Shown: positions 53,501-61,156 of the stretch, one piece after another
How the letters are laid out: each line of letters opens with the position of its first letter
How positions within the stretch are numbered: position 1 is the first letter of the stretch
Origin: Streptomyces roseolilacinus
GTDB taxonomy: Bacteria > Actinomycetota > Actinomycetes > Streptomycetales > Streptomycetaceae
DNA length: 64,000 nucleotides
Reading direction: 5' to 3'
NCBI RefSeq assembly: GCF_014649335.1
Contig: NZ_BMSV01000008.1
Span: 1 to 64,000 of the forward strand
The notes under the pieces: model-generated
Databases searched by the model: none
What the model saw: only the letters and a program-made list of their open reading frames with translations
Told to the model about the DNA's origin: nothing
Position numbers and translations under genes: made by a program

Positions 53501-54883
53501 GAGACCGCCCGCCGCGTCGTGCGGGCCCGCCCCTCCGGGCAGGCGCGCGCCGACCTCGGCGGGGCCCTGAACACCCGGGCGGGCGCCCTGGTCGGCGCGT
53601 CACGGCTCGACGAGGCCCTGGCCTCCTCCCGGGAGGCGGTGGACCTCTTCCGCGGCCTGGTCGGGGAGGGGCCGGACGGGGCGGCCCTCCACGCGCCGGC
53701 ACTGGCGTCGGCCCTCACCACCCTCCGCGTCCTGCTGTTCACGGCGGGACGGGTGGACGAGGCCGTGGACGCCCTGCGGGAGGGGGTGGGGGTCCGGGGG
53801 CGCCTCCCCGCCGTGCCCGGCTCCACCGGCCGGACGCTGTACGCCGACGAGGCCGGGATGCTGGGCGTGCACCTGACGTCGACCGCCCGGTACGACGAGG
53901 CGCTGGAGCCCCTGCGGAGCTGCGAGGCCGTCCGCCGCGAACTGGCGGAGGAGGACCCGCCGGCCCACCTGCCGAGGCTGGCCGAGGTCCTGCTGGCCCG
54001 CGGCGTGTGCCTCGCGATGCTGGGGCGGCGGCGGGAGGCGCGGGAGCCCGCGGAGGAGGCGGTGGAGCTGTTCGACGGCCTCCCCCCGGACGCCGTCGGG
54101 CCGCACCCCGCCCGGTGCCTGGCGCTGCTGCTGCGAGGACAGCTCCAGCACGCCGGGGGAGAGGCGGGGGCCGAGGAGACCCTGCGGAGGGCGGTCGCCG
54201 CCGGCGAGGACGCCGCCGGTGCCGACGCCGCGCACGGCTCCCTGCCGCTGAGGGCGCTCACGGTGCTCGCGGCGCACCTGGTGGAGACCGGCCGCGCCGG
54301 CGAGGGGCTGGCGATCCTCGCCGACGCGGCCGCGCGGGGCCGCCTGCCGGCGGACGGGGACCCCGGGCGCGAGGGCGCCCTGGCGGAGACCCTGGCCGCC
54401 TTCGGCCGGTACGCGCCGGCCGACGGCGCCCGGCGCGCCGAGGCGTGCGCGGCGGCCCGGGAGGCGGTGTCCCGCTGCCGCCGGCTCGCCGGGGACGATC
54501 CGGAGCAGCACACGGTGCTCCTGGCGGACGCGCTGGCCGCCCACGGCCTGCTGCTGGCCGGCGAGGGCGACGTCGACGAGGCCCTGCGCACCACGGCGGA
54601 GGCGGTCGCCCTCCACGAGCGGAGCACCTCCGTGCCCCGCGCGGCCCGGGAGGCGGATCTCGCCTTCGCCCTGTACGCGCACGCCAAGGTCCGCCTGCTC
54701 GCCGGGGTCGAACTCCCGCGGGCGGCGGAGGGCATCACGCGGGCGGCGCGGATCCACCGCCGGCTCGCCCCGCGTGAGCCCGGTCTCGTCGCCTTCCACC
54801 TGGAGGACGTCCTGGACACCTACGAGCGCCTCACCGGGGAGGGGGAGGAACCCGGCTCAGTGGCCCCGCACCAGCATCCGTGA
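50531..54883 (+). CDS. STAND-like P-loop NTPase with C-terminal tetratricopeptide repeats
   Basis: This is a 1450-residue protein starting at a GTG overlapping the upstream stop. Layout: a Gly/Pro-rich linker with a 9-residue repeat (about 16-45), the motif GNVIEHNGVVIIGD (about 64-77), then a P-loop domain with Walker A GPGGQGKT (153-160) and Walker B LLVVVDYAE (Asp204). A helical region follows to about 560. From about 600 to the end come many tetratricopeptide repeats of 45-50 residues (pattern EAVxIYRxL, GLNNLA), like those of kinesin-light-chain/NLR-like sensors. STAND proteins are switch ATPases whose repeats sense a trigger and oligomerise. A stress or phage-defence role is plausible for the pair but not shown. 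The 3' end overlaps the convergent TetR gene by 27 bp. Confidence 0.8.
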   Translation: MTPGGAPSGATGTGDTDGSVPPGETDGSVPPGETDGSVPPGEKDGSTPPADTNGSAPPGGRSTTLVGNVIEHNGVVIIGDVTHDPAASRAAEVRRFLRTWDDTATKARGAPRTPASLLEAHRAVVPFRDRARQLADLKAWWGEPGFGAYLLHGPGGQGKTRLARQLTGRPATGVRESLWLSPEAPPDGMALLGDVDFPLLVVVDYAETRTAQLAALLRAGARCHAGTLKVLALARTDGEWWEELRVATRLGDLFDAFPVTRLPPLDPGGATRAEAYREAVAGLAAALPAVPGQRHCDWPALAASLPRSPDGPVRHAGSDAVLDLHMTALADLLDAAARTAAGDPAAEEPPPPADAGHGTVEERLLHHERYYWQAAAEDLGLKRSKTLEGPLAAAFLCGADDPEQAGDLLGRVPALRGESHDLREAVGAWIAALYPPSADGQVWGTLRPDRLAESFLGHHLRAAPRFADALLEGASEAQAARLLTLYTRAAAHHAHLDRLDGPLVELCVRHPRLLGPLAVDTATQVERPDPLLTALGDLATAPGTTIGEITALADRLPRSTHTLTSVAVDVTGRLTGFHRERHRRDPDRSADLALALRQYCRRLLDAGDRQRSWEAADEAVRLLRPLARGEPAAFLPELAAGLHNVSVALGSVGRREEARAPAHEAVAIYRRLTAESPSSGELLSELAHGLNAVSNAEAETGRSAEGLAAIREVVAIRRRLVAEHGDAHRAELAYSLNNLALREEDRGAFAEALEAAREAVEIYRSLVEEHPDAHLPGLALVLGPYATLLGTTGRHAEGLRVAEEVVRVRRRLAGRHAEAHRSGLVNGLNNLAVDLGRAGRHGEAVAAAREAVALCRPLADRHPAVFREKLAMSLNTLAVQLGDLARPQEALAASREAVGIYRLLVEEGPRTRTADLAMGLVTHASRLRDAGREEEALAAAREGVALHRRLAWGGSGTAFAALVAGLNNLSLLCGALDMPDDALAVAQEAVETARRVVRARPSGQARADLGGALNTRAGALVGASRLDEALASSREAVDLFRGLVGEGPDGAALHAPALASALTTLRVLLFTAGRVDEAVDALREGVGVRGRLPAVPGSTGRTLYADEAGMLGVHLTSTARYDEALEPLRSCEAVRRELAEEDPPAHLPRLAEVLLARGVCLAMLGRRREAREPAEEAVELFDGLPPDAVGPHPARCLALLLRGQLQHAGGEAGAEETLRRAVAAGEDAAGADAAHGSLPLRALTVLAAHLVETGRAGEGLAILADAAARGRLPADGDPGREGALAETLAAFGRYAPADGARRAEACAAAREAVSRCRRLAGDDPEQHTVLLADALAAHGLLLAGEGDVDEALRTTAEAVALHERSTSVPRAAREADLAFALYAHAKVRLLAGVELPRAAEGITRAARIHRRLAPREPGLVAFHLEDVLDTYERLTGEGEEPGSVAPHQHP
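50578..50658 (+). repeat. Three tandem 27-bp coding repeats
   Basis: Units at 50578-50604, 50605-50631 and 50632-50658 are identical except for the last base of the third. They encode the 9-residue linker repeat DGSVPPGET near the N-terminus of the STAND-like protein, with two more diverged units after it. Copy number may vary between strains. Confidence 0.9.
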
Positions 54884-55489
54884 CACGAGGTCGTGCCAGC
54901 CCGCCTCCACGCGGGCCAGCGGCAGGCCGCGCACGGTCAGCAGGTGGTGGACGAGCCCCGTGTCGAGGTAGCCCAGCAGGGTCTGCGCGGCCAGCTCGAC
55001 GTCGGCGTCCGTGCCCGCCTCGCGCAGCAGCACCGCCAGGTGCGTGTGGCGCACGAGACGCGCCGGCACGGTGTGCCGGCGTGCCGGGTCGGGCTGGACG
55101 GCGGCGAGGTACAGGTCCCGGTGCGCGTCCTCGTGGCGCAGGGCGGCCGGGCCGAAGGCGTGCAGCCGCTCACCGGCCGGCGCTCCCGGCCCGAGCGGGG
55201 CCGGACCGGACATGAACGCCTCCTGGAACCGCTGCTCCTGGTGGTCCAGCAGGGCCAGCAGCAGTCCCGGGCGGTCGCCGAAGCGGCGGAACACCGTGCC
55301 CTTGCCGACCTGCGCGGCGCAGGCGACGGCTTCCATGGTCAGGTTGGCGGCGCCCTGCTCGGCGGCCAGCCGGGCGGCGGCCTCCAGGAGCCGGGCGCGG
55401 TTGCGGGCGGCGTCCGCGCGCAGCTGCGGCGGCGCCTCAACGGGGGTGAGGGACAGCTCCGTGCGTCCGTGCGGGGGCGGGGAGGTCAT
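54857..55489 (-). CDS. TetR-family transcriptional regulator
   Basis: A 210-residue protein with an N-terminal TetR helix-turn-helix (NRARLLEAAARLAAEQG, then LTMEAVACAAQVGKGTVFRRFGDRPGLL, about residues 30-75) and a variable ligand-binding C-terminus. It is divergent from the FMN reductase gene, with two palindromic sites in the 122-bp gap, so it probably represses both itself and the reductase. The ligand is unknown. The gene is convergent with and overlaps the STAND-like gene by 27 bp. Confidence 0.92.
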   Translation of the reverse strand: MTSPPPHGRTELSLTPVEAPPQLRADAARNRARLLEAAARLAAEQGAANLTMEAVACAAQVGKGTVFRRFGDRPGLLLALLDHQEQRFQEAFMSGPAPLGPGAPAGERLHAFGPAALRHEDAHRDLYLAAVQPDPARRHTVPARLVRHTHLAVLLREAGTDADVELAAQTLLGYLDTGLVHHLLTVRGLPLARVEAGWHDLVSRMLVRGH

Positions 55490-55521
55490 GGAAGCACCCT
55501 AACGCTGTCGGGAACAGAAGT

Positions 55522-55569
55522 GGACCGTGGTCCGTTTAGCTGGTACAACTATAAACGGACTTCGGTCCG
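55522..55569. promoter_or_regulatory. Twin palindromic operators for the TetR regulator
   Basis: GGACC-GT-GGTCC (55522-55533) and CGGAC-TTCG-GTCCG (55556-55569) are palindromes set 34-35 bp apart. Each is followed by the same G-x-TTAG tail, so they are also direct repeats. A TATAAA (55551 area) between them fits a -10 element for the FMN reductase promoter. Confidence 0.7.
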
Positions 55570-55611
55570 GTTAGTTGCCCTTCTGACCGCTTCCCCCTTT
55601 CAGGAGTCACC

Positions 55612-56181
55612 ATGTCCGCTCGTATCCTCGCGCTCGTCGGCAGCCTCCGCGCCGGTTCCCACAACCGCCAGCTCGCCGAGGCCGCCGCCGCCCTCGCCCC
55701 CGAGGGCGTCACCGTGGAGCTGTACGAGGGCCTCGCCGACGTGCCCTTCTACAACGAGGACATCGACACCGAGGCGGGTGCTCCGGAGAGTGCCGCCCGG
55801 CTGCGGGCCGCCGTCGCCGAGGCCGACGCCCTGCTGCTGTTCACCCCGGAGTACAACGGCACCATGCCGGCCGTGCTGAAGAACGCGATCGACTGGCTGT
55901 CCCGCCCCTACGGCGCCGGCGTCCTCAAGGAGAAGCCGGTCGCCGTCATCGGCACCGCCTTCGGCCAGTACGGCGGCGTGTGGGCGCAGACCGAGGCCCG
56001 CAAGTCCCTGGGCGTGGCCGGCGGCCGCGTGCTGGAGGGCGTCGAGCTCGCCATCCCGGGCTCCGTGGTCCGCTTCGCCGAGACCCACCCGTCCGAGGAC
56101 GCCGAGGTCATCACCGGCCTGTCCGCGGTCCTCACCCAGGTCACCGAGGCCGCGGCCGCCCCCGCCGAGGCCACCGCCTGA
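55612..56181 (+). CDS. NAD(P)H-dependent FMN reductase family protein
   Basis: A 189-residue flavodoxin-fold protein with the phosphate-binding loop GSLRAGSHN (about 10-18), TPEYNGTMPAVLKNAIDW (about 83-100) and GTAFGQYGG typical of the NADPH-dependent FMN reductase/chromate reductase/azoreductase family. The ATG follows CAGGAG. It reduces FMN or quinones and is probably induced through the divergent TetR protein. A hairpin follows the stop. Confidence 0.92.
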   Translation: MSARILALVGSLRAGSHNRQLAEAAAALAPEGVTVELYEGLADVPFYNEDIDTEAGAPESAARLRAAVAEADALLLFTPEYNGTMPAVLKNAIDWLSRPYGAGVLKEKPVAVIGTAFGQYGGVWAQTEARKSLGVAGGRVLEGVELAIPGSVVRFAETHPSEDAEVITGLSAVLTQVTEAAAAPAEATA

Positions 56182-56205
56182 CCTCCCCGCCGGTCCCCGC
56201 GACGA

Positions 56206-56236
56206 CGGCCGCCCCAGCCACCCGGCAGGGCGGCCG
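56206..56236 (+). terminator. Hairpin after the FMN reductase
   Basis: A 9-bp stem (CGGCCGCCC at 56206-56214 pairing with 56228-56236) with a 13-base loop lies 25 bp after the stop codon. Confidence 0.6.
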
Positions 56237-56336
56237 CCGCCGTACGCCCCAGCCGGAACGCGCGCACGCAGGCAGCGCCAGGCTCATGTCGGATTTCCGC
56301 CAGCGGCCCCCCGCCCGCCTCCCCGATGCTTGAGGC

Positions 56337-57812
56337 ATGCACACCGACACCGAGCGCTGCGTGCGGGCCGTCCGCTCCAAGGACGCCCGCTTCGACGGAT
56401 GGTTCTTCACCGCCGTCCTGACCACCCGCATCTACTGCCGTCCCAGCTGCCCGGTCGTGCCGCCCAAGCCGGAGAACATGGTCTTCTACCCGAGCGCCGC
56501 CGCCTGCCAGCAGGCCGGCTTCCGGGCCTGCAAGCGGTGCCGCCCCGACACGAGCCCCGGCTCCCCGGAGTGGGACGTCCGCGCCGACACCGTCGCCCGC
56601 GCCATGCGCCTCATCCGCGACGGCGTCGTCGACCGCGAGGGCGTCCCCGGGCTCGCCGCACGGCTCGGCTACTCGACCCGGCAGATCGAGCGGCAGCTGC
56701 TCGCCGAACTCGGCGCCGGACCGCTCGCCCTCGCCCGCGCCCAGCGCGCCCAGACGGCCCGCGTGCTCATCGAGACCACCGCCCTGCCCATGGCCGACGT
56801 CGCGTTCGCCGCCGGCTTCTCGTCCGTCCGGGCCTTCAACGAGACCGTCCGCGAGGTGTTCGCCCTCGCCCCCGGCGAGCTGCGCGCCCGCGCCGCCGGC
56901 ACCCGCGGCGCCCCGGCCCCCACCCCCGGCGTGATCTCGCTGCGGCTGCCGTACCGCGCGCCCCTCGACCCGTCCAACCTGTTCGGCCACCTCGCCGCGA
57001 CCGCCGTCCCCGGCGTCGAGGAGTGGCGCGACGGTGCCTACCGGCGCACCCTCACCCTCCCGTACGGGCACGGCATCGCCGCCCTCGCCCCGGCCACCGA
57101 CCACATCGCCTGCCGCCTCCACCTCACCGACCCGCGCGACCTGGCCCACGCCATCAGCCGCTGCCGCTGGCTCCTCGACCTCGACGCCGACCCCGTGGCC
57201 GTCGACGAACAGCTGCGCACCGACCCGCTCCTCGCCCCGCACGTCGACCGCGCACCCGGCCGCCGCGTGCCGCGCACGGTCGACGCCGCCGAGTTCGCCG
57301 TCCGCGCGGTCCTCGGCCAGCAGGTCTCCACGGCCGCCGCCCGCACCCACGCCGGGCGCCTCGTCACCGCGTACGGCACCCCCGTCGACGACCCCGGGGG
57401 CGGGCTCACCCACCTGTTCCCCACGCCCGAGGCGCTCGCCGCCCTCGACTCGGACGCCCTCGCCCTGCCGCGCAGCCGCCGCGCCACGCTCACCACCCTG
57501 GTCGGCGCCCTCGCGGACGGCAGCCTCAAGCTGGGCCTGGACAGCGACTGGGACGAGGCCCGCGCCGGCCTCCTCGCCCTGCCCGGCTTCGGCCCCTGGA
57601 CCGTCGAGGTCATCGCCATGCGCGCGCTCGGCGACCCCGACGCGTTCCTCCCCACCGACCTCGGCGTCCGCCGCGCCGCCGCCGGGCTCGGCCTGCCGTC
57701 GACGCCCGCCGCCCTCACGGCCCGCGCGGCCGCCTGGCGCCCCTGGCGCGCCTACGCCGTCCAGTACCTCTGGGCCACCGACAGCCACCCGATCAACCAC
57801 CTCCCCGCCTGA
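56337..57812 (+). CDS. alkA: AdaA-AlkA fusion: methylphosphotriester-sensing regulator and DNA-3-methyladenine glycosylase
   Basis: A 491-residue protein. The N-terminal Ada zinc domain has Cys34, Cys38, Cys65 and Cys68 (IYCRPSCP and CKRC); in Ada the first of these accepts a methyl group from DNA phosphotriesters. An AraC-type helix-turn-helix follows (about 85-180, LAARLGYSTRQIERQL). The C-terminal AlkA half has the helix-hairpin-helix LPGFGPWTVEVIAMRALGD and the catalytic Asp441 in LPTDLGV. It senses alkylation and removes 3-methyladenine-type lesions. Ogt follows 16 bp downstream, forming an adaptive-response operon. This fusion is common in actinomycetes. Confidence 0.95.
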   Translation: MHTDTERCVRAVRSKDARFDGWFFTAVLTTRIYCRPSCPVVPPKPENMVFYPSAAACQQAGFRACKRCRPDTSPGSPEWDVRADTVARAMRLIRDGVVDREGVPGLAARLGYSTRQIERQLLAELGAGPLALARAQRAQTARVLIETTALPMADVAFAAGFSSVRAFNETVREVFALAPGELRARAAGTRGAPAPTPGVISLRLPYRAPLDPSNLFGHLAATAVPGVEEWRDGAYRRTLTLPYGHGIAALAPATDHIACRLHLTDPRDLAHAISRCRWLLDLDADPVAVDEQLRTDPLLAPHVDRAPGRRVPRTVDAAEFAVRAVLGQQVSTAAARTHAGRLVTAYGTPVDDPGGGLTHLFPTPEALAALDSDALALPRSRRATLTTLVGALADGSLKLGLDSDWDEARAGLLALPGFGPWTVEVIAMRALGDPDAFLPTDLGVRRAAAGLGLPSTPAALTARAAAWRPWRAYAVQYLWATDSHPINHLPA

Positions 57813-57828
57813 GTCGAGGAAGCCCGCC

Positions 57829-58335
57829 ATGAACCGGCAGCACACCGTCGTCGACAGTCCCTACGGCCCGCTCACGCTCGTCGCCACCGACGGCGTCCTC
57901 AGCGGGCTGTACATGACCGGCCAGCGCCACCGGCCCCCGGAGGAGACCTTCGGCGAGCCCGACCCCCGCCCCTTCCGCGAGGCCGCCCGCCAGCTCGACG
58001 CGTACCACGCGCGCGAGCTGACCGCGTTCGACCTGCCCCTGCGCCTGGCCGGCACGCCGTTCCAGCAGCGCGTGTGGGAACTGCTGCGGACCATCCCGTA
58101 CGGCGAGACCCGCACGTACGGCGAGCTGGCCGCGGCCCTCGGGCAGCCCACCGCCTCCCGCGCGGTCGGTCTCGCCAACGGCCGCAACCCCGTCGGCATC
58201 ATCGTCCCCTGCCACCGGGTCATCGGCGCGAGCGGCGGCCTCACCGGATACGGCGGCGGCCTGGACCGCAAGCGCCGCCTGCTCGCCTTCGAGAGCGGCG
58301 CCCCGGCCCCCGACACCCTGTTCCCGGTCGGCTAG
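57829..58335 (+). CDS. ogt: Methylated-DNA--protein-cysteine methyltransferase
   Basis: A 168-residue protein with the active-site motif IVPCHRVIG (Cys128) and the helix-turn-helix TYGELAAALGQPTASRAVG. It repairs O6-methylguanine by irreversible methyl transfer to Cys128. The ATG follows GAGGA and lies 16 bp after the AdaA-AlkA stop. Two strong hairpins follow the gene. Confidence 0.95.
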   Translation: MNRQHTVVDSPYGPLTLVATDGVLSGLYMTGQRHRPPEETFGEPDPRPFREAARQLDAYHARELTAFDLPLRLAGTPFQQRVWELLRTIPYGETRTYGELAAALGQPTASRAVGLANGRNPVGIIVPCHRVIGASGGLTGYGGGLDRKRRLLAFESGAPAPDTLFPVG

Positions 58336-58361
58336 GACCGAGGAGCCGCCTCGGCGGCGCG

Positions 58362-58383
58362 CCGACCGGGCGCGCCCGGTCGG
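58362..58383 (+). terminator. Terminator 1 after ogt
   Basis: A perfect 22-bp palindrome (CCGACCGGGCG and its complement) 26 bp after the stop. Confidence 0.75.
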
Positions 58384-58385
58384 GA

Positions 58386-58415
58386 GCGGCCGACCCGGAC
58401 GTCCGGGTCGGCCGC
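58386..58415 (+). terminator. Terminator 2 after ogt
   Basis: A perfect 30-bp palindrome (GCGGCCGACCCGGAC and its complement) directly behind the first hairpin, giving a double terminator. Confidence 0.8.
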
Positions 58416-58503
58416 GTGGTGCGCGTGAGTGTCACGGGCCGGGCGGCGAGGGGATTCCCGCGACCGGCGAACGGACGGCCACCCGGCGCTGTAGGGTCCG
58501 CCC

Positions 58504-58701
58504 ATGGCCAAGGTGAGCGTTTCCCTCGACGCCGAACTCGTCGTGGAAGTCATGGTGCTGGCGGGCGTCGGCAACCCGCAGGACGCCGTCGAGCTGGTCG
58601 TCCGCGACTACATCCAGCGGGGCCACCGCACCGAGGCCGTGGTGGTGCCCCGCGAGGACGACACGCGGGCCCCGCGGACCAGGCCCCAGGACCAGGAATG
58701 A
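58504..58701 (+). CDS. Small ribbon-helix-helix-like protein
   Basis: A 65-residue protein starting at an ATG with TAGGG upstream. The pattern MAKVSVSLDAELVVEVMVLA, then NPQDAVELVVRDYIQRG, fits a beta-strand followed by two helices, as in VapB/CopG-type ribbon-helix-helix DNA-binding proteins. No PIN-domain or other toxin gene is adjacent, so it is not obviously half of a toxin-antitoxin pair. It is probably a small regulator. Confidence 0.7.
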   Translation: MAKVSVSLDAELVVEVMVLAGVGNPQDAVELVVRDYIQRGHRTEAVVVPREDDTRAPRTRPQDQE

Positions 58702-58728
58702 GCCACCGGGCCGGCGGCCGGGCACCGC

Positions 58729-59220
58729 TCAGCGGGCCGGGCGGCCGTTCTCCAGCTCCGCCGGGCCGCGGCCCGTCCCCAGGGCGTCCAGGGCGGCCTG
58801 GACGCGGAGGCCCAGGGCGCCCAGGAGGTGCGCCGGGATCTCCTCGGGGGTGATCAGCTTCCAGGACAGCAGCTCCGTCTCCTGCAGGCGGATCCCCCGG
58901 AAGTCCGCGTCGTCCAGGACGCCGCCGTCGTAGACGTACGCCACCACCGGCGGGCGGCCCGTGCCGAGGACCCAGTCGACGGCCAGGAGGGCACCCGGCC
59001 GCACGTCCAGGCCGATCTCCTCCAGCGTCTCGCGGCGGGCCGCCTGACGGGGCGACTCGTCCTCGTCGGACTCGATCGTCCCGCCGGGCAGCGCCCACCC
59101 GTCGCGGTAGTTCGGCTCCACGACCAGGACGCGCCCCGCGCCGTCCCGGATCAGCATGGCGGCGCCGGCGAGGACCTTCGGCAGGCCGGCGATGTACGTG
59201 GCGTAGTCGGTGGTCGTCAT
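58729..59220 (-). CDS. NUDIX hydrolase
   Basis: A 163-residue protein with a full NUDIX box starting at GGTIESDEDE and ending RRETLEEIG (residues 46-70), including the REx2EE metal-binding glutamates. The family cleaves nucleoside diphosphates linked to another group; the substrate cannot be told from sequence. It lies 93 bp downstream of the BCCT gene on the same strand and converges on the small ribbon-helix-helix gene. Confidence 0.92.
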   Translation of the reverse strand: MTTTDYATYIAGLPKVLAGAAMLIRDGAGRVLVVEPNYRDGWALPGGTIESDEDESPRQAARRETLEEIGLDVRPGALLAVDWVLGTGRPPVVAYVYDGGVLDDADFRGIRLQETELLSWKLITPEEIPAHLLGALGLRVQAALDALGTGRGPAELENGRPAR

Positions 59221-59313
59221 CCGGCCAGCGTAGAGGGTGCGCCGACCGGCCGTCAGCGGCCCGCCACCGGGCCGCCCTCCACGCCCCGCGCCCCCGCCGC
59301 CCCGCGCCCCGCG

Positions 59314-61044
59314 TCAGGTCTCCGTGCCGCCCGGGCCCCTGTCGTCCGGGCCGGTGTCGTCCTCCGCCCCGCTGCGCGCCCGCGCCGCGCGCCGCAGCCG
59401 GTGATGGCGCGCCGGCGCCTGCTCCGTCACCGCGTCGCCGACCATCGTCCGCACGACGTCCCGCAGCCCGTGCAGGGCGGGGTGCCGCACCAGCCCGGCG
59501 CCCGGGTCCTCCCGCAGCTCCTTCAGCAGCGCCCAGCACAGGCAGAGCATCACCACCACGAACGGCAGCGCCACCAGGATCGTCGCCGTCTGCAGCGAGT
59601 CGAGGCCGCCGACCACCAGCAGCACCGCCGCGACCGTCGCCATCAGCACGCCCCAGCCCACCACCAGCCACGTCGGCGGGTGCAGCGCGCCCCGGCTGGT
59701 CAGCGACCCCATCACCAGCGCCGCCGAGTCCGCGCTGGTGATGAAGTACGTCATGACCAGCACCATCGCCACGAACGACGTGAGCGTCCCGAGCGGCAGC
59801 GCGTCCAGCATCGCGAACAGCGACGCCTCCGCCCCCTCCCGCACGGCGCCCGCCAGGTCCGCCGAGCCGGTCGACTGCAGCCGCAGCGCCGAGCCGCCCA
59901 TCACGCAGAACCAGACGACCGTCGCGCCGCTCGGCACCAGCAGCACCCCGACGAGGAACTCGCGGACCGTCCGGCCGTGCGAGATCCGGGCGATGAACGT
60001 CCCCACGAACGGCGCCCACGACAGCCACCACGCCCAGTAGAAGATCGTCCACGCCCCCAGCCAGGTGTGGTCGGAGAACGCGCCCGTACGCGTCGCCATC
60101 GGCAGCAGGTCCTCCAGGTAGCCGCCGACCGACGCCGGGATCGAGTCGAGGATGTACACCGTCGGCCCGATGAGGAAGACGAACACCATCAGCACCGCCG
60201 CGAGCGTGATGTTCAGCGTCGACAGCCACTTGACGCCCCGGTGCAGCCCGGAGAACGCCGACAGCACGAACGCCGCCGACAGCACCACGATGACCGTCAG
60301 CTGCGTCGCGCGGTCCGCCGCCACCCCGGCCGTCAGGTTCAGGCCCTCGGCCACCTGCAGCGCGCCCAGGCCCAGGCTGGTCGCCGTGCCGAAGACCGTC
60401 GCGAACACCGCCAGCAGGTCGATCAGCCGGCCCGGCCAGGAATCCGCCCGCCGCGCGCCGAGCAGCGGCACGAACGCCGCGCTCATCCGGTTCCCGCGGC
60501 CCTTGCGGAACCCGGCGTACGCCAGGGCGAGCCCGGTGATGCCGTAGATCGCCCACGGGGTGAGCGTCCAGTGGAAGAACGAGTACTCCATCGCCGTACG
60601 GGCCGCCTCGGCCGACTCGGCGCGCACCCCGGTCGCCGGCGGCGGGGTCAGGTAGTGCGTGAGCGGCTCCCCGACCCCGTAGAACATCAGGCCGATGCCC
60701 ATCCCGGCGCTGAACATCATCGCGATCCACGCGAGGTTGCCGAACTCCGGCTCCGAGTCGTCCCTGCCCAGCCGGATCCGCCCGAACCGGCTGAACGCGA
60801 GCACCAGGCAGAGGACCAGGAACACGTCGGCGGCCACCACGAACAGCCAGCCGAAGTTGTCCAGGACCCAGGACAGGCTCGTGGACGAGGCGCTGTCGAA
60901 GGACTCCTCGCCCAGCCAGGCCCACAGCACCAGGACGAGGACGGCGGTGAAGCCGATCACCACCACGGCGTGGTCCGGCGAGGGTTGCGCGGAGCGGCCC
61001 GGAGGAGCACCGGGCGGGGGCTGATCCATCGGTTCCGTGCTCAT
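59314..61044 (-). CDS. BCCT-family betaine/choline/carnitine transporter
   Basis: A 576-residue protein with about 12 transmembrane helices. The glycine-rich stretch GMGIGLMFYGVGEP (TM3) and the signature WTIFYWAWWLSWAPFVGTFIARISHGR with its tryptophan box identify the betaine-choline-carnitine transporter family, which takes up compatible solutes with sodium or protons. The C-terminal tail is long and charged (Arg-rich then acidic), as in osmosensing members such as BetP. A role in osmoprotection is likely. Confidence 0.94.
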   Translation of the reverse strand: MSTEPMDQPPPGAPPGRSAQPSPDHAVVVIGFTAVLVLVLWAWLGEESFDSASSTSLSWVLDNFGWLFVVAADVFLVLCLVLAFSRFGRIRLGRDDSEPEFGNLAWIAMMFSAGMGIGLMFYGVGEPLTHYLTPPPATGVRAESAEAARTAMEYSFFHWTLTPWAIYGITGLALAYAGFRKGRGNRMSAAFVPLLGARRADSWPGRLIDLLAVFATVFGTATSLGLGALQVAEGLNLTAGVAADRATQLTVIVVLSAAFVLSAFSGLHRGVKWLSTLNITLAAVLMVFVFLIGPTVYILDSIPASVGGYLEDLLPMATRTGAFSDHTWLGAWTIFYWAWWLSWAPFVGTFIARISHGRTVREFLVGVLLVPSGATVVWFCVMGGSALRLQSTGSADLAGAVREGAEASLFAMLDALPLGTLTSFVAMVLVMTYFITSADSAALVMGSLTSRGALHPPTWLVVGWGVLMATVAAVLLVVGGLDSLQTATILVALPFVVVMLCLCWALLKELREDPGAGLVRHPALHGLRDVVRTMVGDAVTEQAPARHHRLRRAARARSGAEDDTGPDDRGPGGTET

Positions 61045-61156
61045 GACGCCCCACTATGGTCCGGGACGGCACGACACGGAGGGGTGGCACGCCGTCCGAC
61101 GCTCCGGATAGGGTCGCCGTGGCGCGACTGCCTGTTCGACAGCAAGGGATGCAAGG

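Noticed and set aside
47856..54883. This block as a mobile island
   Set aside because: No integrase, transposase, tRNA end or attachment repeats were seen; base composition is close to the surroundings apart from the repeat gene.
58504..58701. Type II toxin-antitoxin locus
   Set aside because: Only the antitoxin-like half is present; the neighbours are ogt and a NUDIX gene.
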